A stretch of 64,000 bases of DNA, from contig JAQXTL010000015.1 in assembly GCA_029219465.1 (NCBI GenBank), positions 1 through 64,000 of the forward strand, written 5' to 3'. Both the position numbers and the translations under genes were made by a program. Shown here one piece after another: positions 27,699-36,141 of the stretch. The notes beneath the pieces were generated by a model. That model was not told where the DNA came from. It worked only from the letters and a program-made list of their open reading frames with translations, and ran no database searches. Every line of letters begins with the position of its first letter. Position 1 is the first letter of the stretch. The stretch is from Methanobacteriaceae archaeon (GTDB lineage: Archaea; Methanobacteriota; Methanobacteria; Methanobacteriales; Methanobacteriaceae).

Positions 27699-28274
27699 AT
27701 GTCTGAATTATCACAATTAATTCAAATTAATAAGAATATTGAAAAACAAAACGAAGAAATTATTCGTCTTTTAAAAATAATAGCTAATGAAGCAGAAGAT
27801 GAAGAAATTGAAGAAAGTATTGAAGAAGAGTTAAACGAAGAATATTTGGATGAAAATACTCTTTTTAGATATGGTGTAGGCAAATCAATTGAAGGTAAAA
27901 TGGGTGTTGGTGAGGTTTATTTTATTGAAGATAAAAACATGTTTAAACTTTCAGTTGACAAAAACAACACAACCATTGATAATTTAACAGGTAGTGCTAA
28001 GCCTAGCTCATTTGCTTTAGAGCAATTAATAGCAAATGAATCCATGAAAAATAATGTTAGTTTAGAAGATGGTACAGTAATCATTAGTTTGGATAATTCA
28101 AACAATTTGGCTGAAAGTTTAAAGATTTGTGTAGAGCAAAGTGCAAAAAAAGTATTTATTCCAGTATCAGCATCAACACAACTAATTGGTGCTCCTCAGC
28201 AGATTATGCAATTAGTTAAACTTGATGTTTATAAAAACGAAGAAAATTTAATTGAAAAATTGTTTAATAAGTAA
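27699..28274 (+). CDS. Acidic protein of unknown function, coiled-coil start
   Basis: A 191-residue protein with a helical start (LIQINKNIEKQNEEIIRLLK), then a very acidic stretch of about 25 residues rich in Glu, then an alpha/beta domain (GVGEVYFIEDKNMFKLSVD, SGSAKPSSFALEQL-like region, VIISLDNSNNLAESLKI, VFIPVSASTQLIGAPQQ). I do not recognise the family. GGTGATG directly precedes the ATG and the spacing to the SseB-like gene is nine bases, so they form one unit that ends at the hairpin at 28286. Confidence 0.7.
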   Translation: MSELSQLIQINKNIEKQNEEIIRLLKIIANEAEDEEIEESIEEELNEEYLDENTLFRYGVGKSIEGKMGVGEVYFIEDKNMFKLSVDKNNTTIDNLTGSAKPSSFALEQLIANESMKNNVSLEDGTVIISLDNSNNLAESLKICVEQSAKKVFIPVSASTQLIGAPQQIMQLVKLDVYKNEENLIEKLFNK

Positions 28275-28285
28275 AAAGAGTGAAA

Positions 28286-28303
28286 GGACATTTTTTAATG
28301 TCC
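28286..28303. terminator. Bidirectional hairpin terminator
   Basis: A perfect 7-bp stem GGACATT / AATGTCC with a TTTT loop, lying between two convergent genes that end at 28274 and 28306, and followed by T-runs. It would serve as a terminator in both directions. Confidence 0.65.
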
Positions 28304-28305
28304 AT

Positions 28306-28650
28306 TTAATTTTTTAAATACTGTTTACTACTTACCTTTTTGTTTTTTAAAAGATGAGTATCTGCTTTTTTGTTTTTAGAGTGATGATTATTGTCTGTTT
28401 TTTTATTTTTTAAAACATGATTATTCAAATAATGAATATAATCTGCAGAAACTTCAGGAATTTCATAATGATTATCACCTAAAGGACAATAATGAATTTC
28501 ATCATTAAGTTCTAAAAGATTACTAGAAGAACTGTCATTTAAATCAATTGAATGATTATTTGCATTGTCACTTGCTGCTGCAACAAATCCGATTGAACTA
28601 ATCATAATTACGCTAAATAATAATATTAATTTTATTTTTTTAAAATTCAA
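28306..28650 (-). CDS. Small secreted His/Lys-rich protein
   Basis: A 114-residue protein with a clear signal peptide (MNFKKIKLILLFSVIMISSI, cleavage likely after FVAAA) and a hydrophilic mature part. The C-terminal half has repeats of the type HxLKNKK (three copies of LKNKK) with His pairs and a HYCPLGDNHYEIP segment, ten or so histidines in all. This could bind metal ions; no known family is recognised. GGTGA lies upstream of the ATG, and a DtxR-like palindrome sits 46-61 bases upstream, next to the TATA-like element. Confidence 0.7.
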   Translation of the reverse strand: MNFKKIKLILLFSVIMISSIGFVAAASDNANNHSIDLNDSSSSNLLELNDEIHYCPLGDNHYEIPEVSADYIHYLNNHVLKNKKTDNNHHSKNKKADTHLLKNKKVSSKQYLKN

Positions 28651-28695
28651 AGTTTTTCACCATATTAATAATATCTTTTTTAATAACCCAATTGA

Positions 28696-28711
28696 TTTAG
28701 GTTTACCTAAA
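28696..28711. promoter_or_regulatory. DtxR/IdeR-like palindrome (possible metal-dependent operator)
   Basis: The 16-mer TTTAGGTTTACCTAAA has arms TTTAGGT / ACCTAAA around TT. It resembles the half-site TTAGGT-ACCTAA of DtxR-family metalloregulator boxes. It lies in the divergent gap between 28650 (minus) and 28807 (plus), just downstream of a TATA-like AATATTTAT on the minus strand, a position suited to repression of the His-rich secreted gene. A further half-like TTTAGG occurs at 28742. Confidence 0.45.
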
Positions 28712-28806
28712 TAAATATTGTATCCTCATAGCATATAAATATTTAGGCATAACTAAAAAATTAATATTAGAAATATTTTTAAAAATCAAAAGAAAAATGA
28801 TTAACT

Positions 28807-29097
28807 ATGAATATTAAAGAAAGAATAATCCAATTAAACTTAGAACATACTGGACAAACAAAAGACATAAATGATGTTCTTATTACCATTATTTCCAAAT
28901 TCCAATTATTCGAACCATGCTTATACTTATCAGAAGACGATGACTGGCTTAATGTTTCAATGATTTCTCTTGAAAATGAAGATTTCTCACAATCAATGTC
29001 AATTCTTAAAAAAGAAATTACTGCATTTGGTGTTTTCAACAAAGAAGATGTTGACATTAATGTTCCACCAGTAGGATCACAGGACTTGTACCAATGA
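28807..29097 (+). CDS. Small protein of unknown function, first of a pair
   Basis: A 96-residue soluble, acidic protein starting MNIKERIIQLNLEHTGQ, with FQLFEPCLYLSEDDDWLNVS in the middle. No known motif. Its stop overlaps the start of the next gene (ATGA), so the two are made together and may form a complex. An ATGAT sequence six bases upstream of the ATG is a weak ribosome binding site. Confidence 0.65.
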   Translation: MNIKERIIQLNLEHTGQTKDINDVLITIISKFQLFEPCLYLSEDDDWLNVSMISLENEDFSQSMSILKKEITAFGVFNKEDVDINVPPVGSQDLYQ

Positions 29098-29387
29098 AAG
29101 AAATATTTGTAGATGCTGATTTTGATGTAGAAGAAATTACATCAAAAATCAACAATTTAATGTCAAAATGGTCAATTCAACTTTTAGATATAAATGGACC
29201 AAACTGGATAGTTTTTGACTATGAAATGGAAATCAAATACGTATTCATATTTGATGTTGATTTTAATGATTTAGAAACCCGTATCAAACTTGAAGACTTA
29301 AAACTAAATGTTATTTATCATATCAAAAGCTTAAAAGATGAAACAAGATACAGAGACAACCTTATTAATGCAGTTTTTTTTGATTAA
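29094..29387 (+). CDS. Small protein of unknown function, second of a pair
   Basis: A 97-residue acidic protein (MKEIFVDADFDVEEITSKIN) with a hydrophobic strand pattern in the middle (WIVFDYEMEIKYVFIFDVDF). Not recognised. It is translationally coupled to the 28807 gene by a four-base overlap. A T-run follows its stop. Confidence 0.65.
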   Translation: MKEIFVDADFDVEEITSKINNLMSKWSIQLLDINGPNWIVFDYEMEIKYVFIFDVDFNDLETRIKLEDLKLNVIYHIKSLKDETRYRDNLINAVFFD

Positions 29388-29477
29388 AAAAACTTGCTCT
29401 TTTTTTATTATAAACAAATACTTTATTTAATTAAAAAAATATAATTATAAATATACAAATTTTTTATAGGTGTATTA

Positions 29478-30449
29478 ATGGATTTAAATGTAGGTGTTAT
29501 TGGAGCAGGCGCATTAGGTACTGCTATTTCTCAACAGATTAGTGAAAATATATCCGAGTTAATATTGCTTTTAAGAAACAAGGAGCTTTGTGATGATATT
29601 AATAATCTGGGATATAATACCCAATACTACCCTAATTCAAAATTAAATGACAATATTAAAGCTACCATTGACATTAATGATTTATCAAATTGTGATATTA
29701 TCTTTTTGGCAATACCATCATCTGCTTTTAGAAAAACTCTTGAAGATTTAAAACCTATTGTTAAAAAGGATGTTATTATAGTAACTACTGCTAAAGGAAT
29801 TGAATATCCTTCCCTAAAAACTATGGGTAAAATAATTGAAGAGTATTTTGATGATAATTATGTTGCATTGTCAGGACCAAATTTTGCATCAGAAATAATG
29901 CTTAATTTACCAACAGTAACCAATATTGCTTCCAAATCCTATGAAAACTCACTTAAAGTTAAAAAGGTGCTTACAACCAAACAGTTTAAAGTGAAAATCA
30001 TTGATGATATTTGCGGAATTGAACTTTGTGGTATTCTCAAAAACATCAATGCAATAGCTAACGGTATTTGTGAAGGTATGAATGTTAATGAAAATGCTCG
30101 TTTTGGTATTTTAACCAGAGGATTTAAGGATACAATAATGATTATTGAAGCTATGGGTGGTAAATCCGAAACAGTGCATGAATACTGTGGATTTGGAGAT
30201 TTAATTTTAACTTCAACATCACATGAAAGCAGAAACCATACTTTAGGAATATTATATGGTCAAAGATTAATCATTGATGAAAATGCAAGTGGTATTGTAT
30301 TTGAAGGTAAAAATTCAATTAAAGCTATAAAAGAGATTTGTTCAAACAACAACATCAGCAGTGGTACTGTAAACTTTGTATATGATGTAATTATTAAGAA
30401 AATAACTCCTACAAAAGCGTTTAATAAATTATGGGAAAATATTGAATAG
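29478..30449 (+). CDS. gpsA: NAD(P)H-dependent glycerol-3-phosphate dehydrogenase, GpsA type
   Basis: GpsA reduces dihydroxyacetone phosphate to sn-glycerol-3-phosphate. The Rossmann motif is VIGAGALGTAIS at residues 6-17. Family motifs VTTAKGIEY, VALSGPNFASE, LKNINAIANGICEGMN with the catalytic Lys, ILTRGF and GFGDLILTSTSHESRN are all present. The length of 323 residues is normal. This is notable because archaeal lipids use glycerol-1-phosphate, made by another enzyme. The gene is followed without gap by a LicC-like nucleotidyltransferase and two glycerophosphotransferases, so its product most likely feeds a wall polymer. Confidence 0.9.
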   Translation: MDLNVGVIGAGALGTAISQQISENISELILLLRNKELCDDINNLGYNTQYYPNSKLNDNIKATIDINDLSNCDIIFLAIPSSAFRKTLEDLKPIVKKDVIIVTTAKGIEYPSLKTMGKIIEEYFDDNYVALSGPNFASEIMLNLPTVTNIASKSYENSLKVKKVLTTKQFKVKIIDDICGIELCGILKNINAIANGICEGMNVNENARFGILTRGFKDTIMIIEAMGGKSETVHEYCGFGDLILTSTSHESRNHTLGILYGQRLIIDENASGIVFEGKNSIKAIKEICSNNNISSGTVNFVYDVIIKKITPTKAFNKLWENIE

Positions 30450-30458
30450 GTGATAATG

Positions 30459-31226
30459 ATGATTGGCGTAATTTTATCTGCAGGAATGGGAACAAGATTA
30501 AGACCTCTTACTGACGAAATTCCAAAACCTTTACTCGAGATTAATGACATGACATTACTTGAAAGAATGATTAAAAACTGTATGGGTGCTGGAATTCGCG
30601 AATTCATTTTAATTGTAGGTTATAAAAAGCAAAAAGTTTATGAAATCGCTCCTGAGTTTGAAGAAAAATTAGATATCTCAATTAAAATTGTAGAAAACAA
30701 TGAATACAACGAAACAAATACTTCCGTTTCAACATACATTGCAACTTCTTTAATTGAAAAAGAATGTTTGGATGATTTTATTTTAATAAACGGAGATAAT
30801 GTTGTAGATCCTGAAATCATTACAAGAGTTGCTGCTACAAAAAATACCAGTTTAATTGTTGATAACTTCAAACAACTAAATGAAGAATCATTTAAATTAA
30901 TTTTAGATGATGTAAAAACCAATGAAGATAACTCAATAGCTAACGGTATTATCTCTGAAATTGGAAAAGAAATTGATATCGCATTATCAACCGGAGAGTT
31001 TATTGGTGTTTCAAAAGTTGTTAAAAGTGATGTAGCTAGTTTTAATGAGATATTAGTTGATTTAATTGATGATGACAGGCAAAACTATTATGATTTTGCA
31101 TACAAAACCTTATCAAACAAAACAACTATCGATTATGTATTAACCAATGGTCTTAAATGGACTGAAATCGATGATTACAATGACTGGAAAATAGCTAATG
31201 AACTTGTTAGTGAATTTGAAAATTAA
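30459..31226 (+). CDS. LicC-like nucleotidyltransferase (sugar/choline/glycerol phosphate)
   Basis: A 255-residue nucleotidyltransferase with the signature ILSAGMGTRLRPLT followed by PKPLLEI, then LINGDNVVDPEI as the metal-binding Asp region and FIGVSKV. It activates a phosphorylated alcohol or sugar with CTP or another NTP. In the gpsA-tagF context, making CDP-glycerol is the simplest role, although this fold is not that of TagD; phosphocholine is the other common LicC substrate. The start at 30459 is set by GGTGAT at 30449-30454 overlapping the gpsA stop. Upstream GTG and ATG codons exist. Confidence 0.75.
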   Translation: MIGVILSAGMGTRLRPLTDEIPKPLLEINDMTLLERMIKNCMGAGIREFILIVGYKKQKVYEIAPEFEEKLDISIKIVENNEYNETNTSVSTYIATSLIEKECLDDFILINGDNVVDPEIITRVAATKNTSLIVDNFKQLNEESFKLILDDVKTNEDNSIANGIISEIGKEIDIALSTGEFIGVSKVVKSDVASFNEILVDLIDDDRQNYYDFAYKTLSNKTTIDYVLTNGLKWTEIDDYNDWKIANELVSEFEN

Positions 31227-31258
31227 TTTTAACCATTATTTATTGAAAATGTGATATA

Positions 31259-32956
31259 ATGGCCTTTAAAAACAAAATTAATAATTTAAAAGAGTGTTTA
31301 GAAAACAATACTCTTTATGATAATTATTATAAATGTGATATTGATGATGATATCATATATTTAGAGTCAAGAAACGGTCAGGATTTCACAGGAAACATTT
31401 TTAGAATAGTTGAAGAAATATCTAGTGGAGATTATGGTAATTTTAAGATATATGTCTATGCAACTGAAGATGTTAAAAGTAAAATTGAATTATTTCAAAA
31501 AAATTACAATTTAGACATATATAAAGTTATTAGTGATAAAAAAGAAGCTGTTAAAATATTGTTTAGAGCCAAATACATTTTTACTGACTCAAATATTCAA
31601 TATAAATTTATTAAAAAACCAGGACAAATTTTTGTTAATACATGGCACGGTACACCATTAAAACTTATGGGTTTTGATAATCCGTCAGAGAGATTATCTA
31701 TTGGAATAATTCAAAGAGCATTCTTTTTTAGTGATTATCTTTTATATCCAAATGATTTTATGATGGATAAGATGACTACTTCTTATATGATTGATAAGAT
31801 TTATCCTGGAAAAATTTTACTTGAAGGATATCCAAGAAACAGTGTTTTTCTAAATAAATCAACACTTAAAGACAAATTAGGATTATCTGATAAAGAAGTT
31901 TTCATTTATATGCCTACATATAAGGGAACTGTTGCCAATAGAAAAGATGAAAAGCAAAAAAGAGATGTTAATGCTTTTTTAAATAAATTGGATTTGAAAT
32001 TAAATGACAATCAGGTTTTGTTTGTTAAGTTTCATCCATTTAACCAGTCACAAATTGACTTTTCTTCATTTTCACATATTAAAGCATTTCCTGAAGGCTT
32101 TGAAAATTATGATGTTTTAAATACTGCTGATGTTCTTATTACTGATTATTCTAGTGTATTTTTTGATTTTGCAAATACTAAAAGAAAGATTATTCTTTTT
32201 AACTATGATGAGCAGGAATATTTAAAAGACCGTGGAATTTACATCCCTCTTGAGGATTTGCCTTTTCCTAAGGTTCAAAGTATTGATGATTTAATCCATG
32301 AGCTAAATACACCTAAAAATTATGATGACAGTGAATTTGTTAGCGAATTTTGCAAATATGAGTCAGTTGATAGTGTAAAACGTATATGTAACAGAGTACT
32401 TAACAATGAAAATGACAGCAAATATAAAATAATTGAAAATTCAAAAAAGAATATATTAATTTATGTTGGATCTATGGAAAATAATAAAGCATTAAATCAA
32501 CTTATTCAAATGCTTAGACAGTTAGATGAAAATGTTAATGTTTTCATTTCATATAAACCATGGAGCCAAAACATAAAAGAAAACTATATGACAATATTTG
32601 AAGATTTCCCAGACAATATTGAATTTTTACCATTGAGCTTTAACATAGCCCCATCATTAAATGAAAAAATTGATTTGAATAAATTTATTAAAAAAGACAA
32701 TAAAAATATTGGTGAAAAACTAATAAATTTATTTAAACGTTCATACAAAAGACAATATGGAGATTTTCAATTTGATTTAGTATTGGATTTTCTAAGTAAT
32801 GACTTTGAACAATCCTTATTATTCGCCCATTCAGGCTTAAAAAACGCAATAGTAATTGACAAAAATACTAAAACTAAAGCTTATACACAATTTAGTGAAA
32901 TTTACGAAATATCAGAAGTTAACTTAAAAGAAATTATATATGGTGAGAATAAATGA
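31259..32956 (+). CDS. CDP-glycerol glycerophosphotransferase (TagB/TagF-like)
   Basis: A 565-residue protein whose central part (about residues 110-400) is a Glyphos_transf domain. Diagnostic motifs are NTWHGTPLKLMG, LLEGYPRNSVFL, FIYMPTYKGT, FVKFHPFNQS and LITDYSSVFFDFANTKR. By family it transfers glycerol phosphate from CDP-glycerol to a primer or growing chain at the cytoplasmic face of the membrane. The last ~150 residues are an extra alpha/beta region without a clear name (ILIYVGSMENNKALNQLI). It overlaps the next gene by four bases. GTGATATAATG gives the ribosome binding site and start. Confidence 0.88.
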   Translation: MAFKNKINNLKECLENNTLYDNYYKCDIDDDIIYLESRNGQDFTGNIFRIVEEISSGDYGNFKIYVYATEDVKSKIELFQKNYNLDIYKVISDKKEAVKILFRAKYIFTDSNIQYKFIKKPGQIFVNTWHGTPLKLMGFDNPSERLSIGIIQRAFFFSDYLLYPNDFMMDKMTTSYMIDKIYPGKILLEGYPRNSVFLNKSTLKDKLGLSDKEVFIYMPTYKGTVANRKDEKQKRDVNAFLNKLDLKLNDNQVLFVKFHPFNQSQIDFSSFSHIKAFPEGFENYDVLNTADVLITDYSSVFFDFANTKRKIILFNYDEQEYLKDRGIYIPLEDLPFPKVQSIDDLIHELNTPKNYDDSEFVSEFCKYESVDSVKRICNRVLNNENDSKYKIIENSKKNILIYVGSMENNKALNQLIQMLRQLDENVNVFISYKPWSQNIKENYMTIFEDFPDNIEFLPLSFNIAPSLNEKIDLNKFIKKDNKNIGEKLINLFKRSYKRQYGDFQFDLVLDFLSNDFEQSLLFAHSGLKNAIVIDKNTKTKAYTQFSEIYEISEVNLKEIIYGENK

Positions 32957-35136
32957 CCTTTATAAGTATTATCATCCCATTTAACAGTGCTCAAAGATAT
33001 CTAAGAGACTGTTTAGACAGTATCAGTGAAGAAAAATTAGATGATGCTGAAATCATATTAATATCAAATGGAATAGATGAACCACTTGATGAATTTTTAG
33101 AAGACTACGAGGATTTAAACATAAAAAGAATTGATTTTAAAGACAATATTGGTGTTGCTCGAGCACGTAATATTGGAATTGAAAATGCACAGGGAGAATA
33201 TGTTTATTTCATAGACTGTGATGATTATGTTGATAAAGATTCATTAAATAAACTTATCCAAGCTGCTAAAAGCACTAAAGCAGATTTTGTTAATGGAGAA
33301 CGTATAACTACTCCATATATCAGAAGCAGATTTAATGAAGAACTTGAAAAACCACACGCTGTACCTCATAAAAAAGGTGATTTAAGCGATATGGAATATT
33401 CATTATTACTTCTTGCAAGAGATAAAACCAAAAAACACGAATTTATGTCCTGTTTACATGCTTTAATCAAAAAAGATAAAATTTCAGATATCAGATTTGA
33501 CGAAACTCAAAGATATTTCACAGATTATTACTTTATGATTGATGTTTTGGAAAATATTGAATCATTTTATGGTGTTGAAGGTGCATGGTATGCTAAAAGA
33601 CACAGAGATGATCCAATAAACTTAACTTCTCTAAGCCAGGAACTTAAAGATGAGAAGTTCGTATTGTATTTTGACCAATATTTCAAAGTGAAAGACATAT
33701 TAGCTAAAAAACAAGAAAAAAAATTTAAAATACTCTCAAAACATATCACAATAGCATTATACAAATATTACTACTATAGATATTCCTTATTATTCTTAAA
33801 TAATAAAAAAGAATGTATTAGGACAGTCTATTTTGATAAAATGTGTGAAATTTCAAAAGACTTCGATGAATTGGTAAACTGGAAAAGTAAAAGAGAAGTC
33901 AAAGCACTACAATCAAAAGATATGGTAAAATATGAAAAATTGCTTAGATTCCGTTACGGTTATGTTCAAACCAAAAAAATCATGAAAAAACCGTCAAAAT
34001 TGAATTTATGGTTTTATAATGAAGTTTATAATAAAAAACCAACTCAAGATAACAAGATAATATTTATCAGTTTTGGAGGTAAATACTACTCAGACAGTCC
34101 AAAATACTTATATGAATATTTATACAACAATTATGGGGATAAATTTGAATATGTATGGGTTATTAATGATCCGACCGTTGAAATTCCTGGAAATCCAAAG
34201 AAAGTAAAAAGATATTCCCGCGAATACTACAAAGAAGTTGCACAATCAAAATATTGGGTAACCAACGGAAGACATCCTGAAAGATTAAGGAAAAAAGAAG
34301 ACCAGGTTATTGTATCCACATGGCACGGTACTCCTCTTAAAAGATTAGGATTGGATATTGGAGATATCTACACTAAAAACCCTAGAATTAAAGAATCATA
34401 TATTAAAAATGGTGAAGAATGGGATTATTTAATTTCTCCAAACCGTTACACAACAAATATTTTGAAAAGCTGTTTTGCATATCCACGTGACATTTTAGAA
34501 AGTGGATATCCAAGAAACGATATCTTATATAATGCTACTGACAGCCAGGTTAATCAGATAAAAGAGAATTTAAGCATTCCTAATGATAAAAAAATCATTC
34601 TTTATGCTCCAACATGGAGAGATGATGAGTTTTATGATACTGGATCTATTAAATTTACATTAAAACTTGAATTGGATAAATTAAAAGAAGCTATTAGTGA
34701 TGAATATATTGTACTAGTTAGAACACATTATTTCATTTCAAATAATCTTGATTTAACACCATATGAAGGCTTTGCTTTTGATGTAAGTAGCTACAATGAT
34801 ATTGCAGAATTATATTTAATCAGTGATATGTTAATTACCGATTATTCCAGTGTATTTTTCGATTTTGCAAACCTTAAAAGACCAATTTTATACTACACTT
34901 ATGATTTGGACAAATATGAAGGTATGCTTAGAGGATTCTACATAGATATTCACGAAGAAGTCCCAGGACCATTATTATTTACAACCGAAGAGGTAATTGA
35001 TAGTATCAAAAATATTGATGAAATTAATGATAAGTACAAAGAAAAATATGATAAATTTTATGAAACCTACTGTAATGTTGATGATGGAAATGCATCAAAA
35101 AGAATAGTAGAGGCAGTTTGGAAAAATAATTTATAA
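32953..35136 (+). CDS. Fusion of family 2 glycosyltransferase and CDP-glycerol glycerophosphotransferase
   Basis: A 727-residue bifunctional protein. Residues 1-~300 are a GT-A family 2 glycosyltransferase: ISIIIPFNSAQRYLRDCLDS, IGVARARNIGIENAQG and FIDCDDYVD (DxD-type). Residues ~360-727 are a Glyphos_transf domain with STWHGTPLKRLG, ESGYPRNDIL, LYAPTWRDDEF, VLVRTHYF and LITDYSSVFFDFAN. This layout is known from bacterial TagF-type/capsule enzymes and fits synthesis of a glycosylated poly(glycerol phosphate). The ATG overlaps the preceding gene's stop (ATGA). Confidence 0.88.
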   Translation: MTFISIIIPFNSAQRYLRDCLDSISEEKLDDAEIILISNGIDEPLDEFLEDYEDLNIKRIDFKDNIGVARARNIGIENAQGEYVYFIDCDDYVDKDSLNKLIQAAKSTKADFVNGERITTPYIRSRFNEELEKPHAVPHKKGDLSDMEYSLLLLARDKTKKHEFMSCLHALIKKDKISDIRFDETQRYFTDYYFMIDVLENIESFYGVEGAWYAKRHRDDPINLTSLSQELKDEKFVLYFDQYFKVKDILAKKQEKKFKILSKHITIALYKYYYYRYSLLFLNNKKECIRTVYFDKMCEISKDFDELVNWKSKREVKALQSKDMVKYEKLLRFRYGYVQTKKIMKKPSKLNLWFYNEVYNKKPTQDNKIIFISFGGKYYSDSPKYLYEYLYNNYGDKFEYVWVINDPTVEIPGNPKKVKRYSREYYKEVAQSKYWVTNGRHPERLRKKEDQVIVSTWHGTPLKRLGLDIGDIYTKNPRIKESYIKNGEEWDYLISPNRYTTNILKSCFAYPRDILESGYPRNDILYNATDSQVNQIKENLSIPNDKKIILYAPTWRDDEFYDTGSIKFTLKLELDKLKEAISDEYIVLVRTHYFISNNLDLTPYEGFAFDVSSYNDIAELYLISDMLITDYSSVFFDFANLKRPILYYTYDLDKYEGMLRGFYIDIHEEVPGPLLFTTEEVIDSIKNIDEINDKYKEKYDKFYETYCNVDDGNASKRIVEAVWKNNL

Positions 35137-35178
35137 ACTATTAAAATCTTATATAATAATAATATAAAGGTGTTTTAA

Positions 35179-35607
35179 ATGTATAAAAAAATTTTACTCC
35201 CAACCGATGGGTCAGGATATGCTAATCAGGAAATCGATAGAGTAACTAAATTAATTGCAGATGATGGAGAAATCATAATCTTATCAGTTGCTGGAAAATT
35301 AAGTCCTAATGCATTCCAACGCAGAAAACATGTTAAAGAAGTAAATGAAGGCATGTATGATGAAGCTAAAGAAAATGCAGAACTAATGGCAAAAGAATTC
35401 CCTGAAGGATACAATATTAAAACCATGGTAAAAACCGGTTTTCCTGCTGAAACAATTAATAAAGTCGCTGAAGAAGAAGGCGTTGAATTAATTGTTATTT
35501 CTGCTTCAGGTAAAAGCGGACTTCACAAATTCATCATTGGAAGTGTAGCTGAAAAAGTTTTAAAAACTTCCGAAATCGATGTTTTATTAGTTCACAATAC
35601 TGATTAA
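35179..35607 (+). CDS. Universal stress protein family
   Basis: A 142-residue UspA-domain protein. It opens ILLPTDGSGYANQEIDR and has the ATP-binding loop signature SASGKSGLHKFIIGSVAEKV (G-x2-G-x9-G-S), so it is of the nucleotide-binding type. Cytoplasmic; exact role unknown as for most Usp proteins. AAAGGTG precedes the ATG. It ends nine bases before the next gene. Confidence 0.92.
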   Translation: MYKKILLPTDGSGYANQEIDRVTKLIADDGEIIILSVAGKLSPNAFQRRKHVKEVNEGMYDEAKENAELMAKEFPEGYNIKTMVKTGFPAETINKVAEEEGVELIVISASGKSGLHKFIIGSVAEKVLKTSEIDVLLVHNTD

Positions 35608-35616
35608 GGAGTAAGT

Positions 35617-36003
35617 ATGAATTCAAGAAACATAATTATTTCCATTATCATAATAATTTTGGTTCTTGGAGGTATTTTTGTATATATTTCAGCAAATACA
35701 CAGGAAACAAAAATAGCATTTGTTTCAAATACCACCGTTCAAAATGGAGATAATCTTACAATCCAACTTAAAGGACTATATAAAAACGCTATTCCAGATC
35801 AAGAAATTAATTTAAAAATATTAGATGATTCTGGATGGGCGCACAAGTATAATGTAACCACTAATGAAACCGGTGAAGGTAGTATTCAAATTTTAGGATT
35901 TGATAATGGAAACTACACTTTACATGCAGATTATAACGGTACATTATTCTTAAAAGAATCACATCAAAGATTCCCATTTACTATTGATGATGGATATTCA
36001 TAA
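35617..36003 (+). CDS. Membrane-anchored small surface protein with Ig-like domain
   Basis: A 128-residue protein with an N-terminal membrane anchor (IIISIIIIILVLGGIFVYI) and one extracellular Ig-like beta domain (TTVQNGDNLTIQLKGL, PDQEINLKILDDSG, GNYTLHADYNGTLFL). It resembles a shortened form of the 18578 protein and the repeat modules of methanogen adhesins. A strong AAGGAG ribosome binding site lies just upstream. Probably co-transcribed with the Usp gene. Confidence 0.78.
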   Translation: MNSRNIIISIIIIILVLGGIFVYISANTQETKIAFVSNTTVQNGDNLTIQLKGLYKNAIPDQEINLKILDDSGWAHKYNVTTNETGEGSIQILGFDNGNYTLHADYNGTLFLKESHQRFPFTIDDGYS

Positions 36004-36068
36004 TATCCATAACTTTTTTTATTTTTATTAAAACTAATTTAGCTATTTTTTTACTTTATTTAAGAAAC

Positions 36069-36124
36069 AATTAATATATTGAAAAAATAGAAATATAATT
36101 AATATATTGAAAAAATAGAAATAT
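36069..36124. repeat. Perfect 28-bp tandem duplication upstream of a glycosyltransferase
   Basis: Two identical 28-base units beginning AATTAATATATTG and ending AGAAATAT lie head to tail at 36069-36096 and 36097-36124; a third copy begins (AATTAAT) and then breaks off. The unit carries a TATA-like stretch, so the duplication doubles a promoter-like element 17 bases before the ATG at 36142. Confidence 0.9.
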
Positions 36125-36141
36125 AATTAATTGGTGAAATT

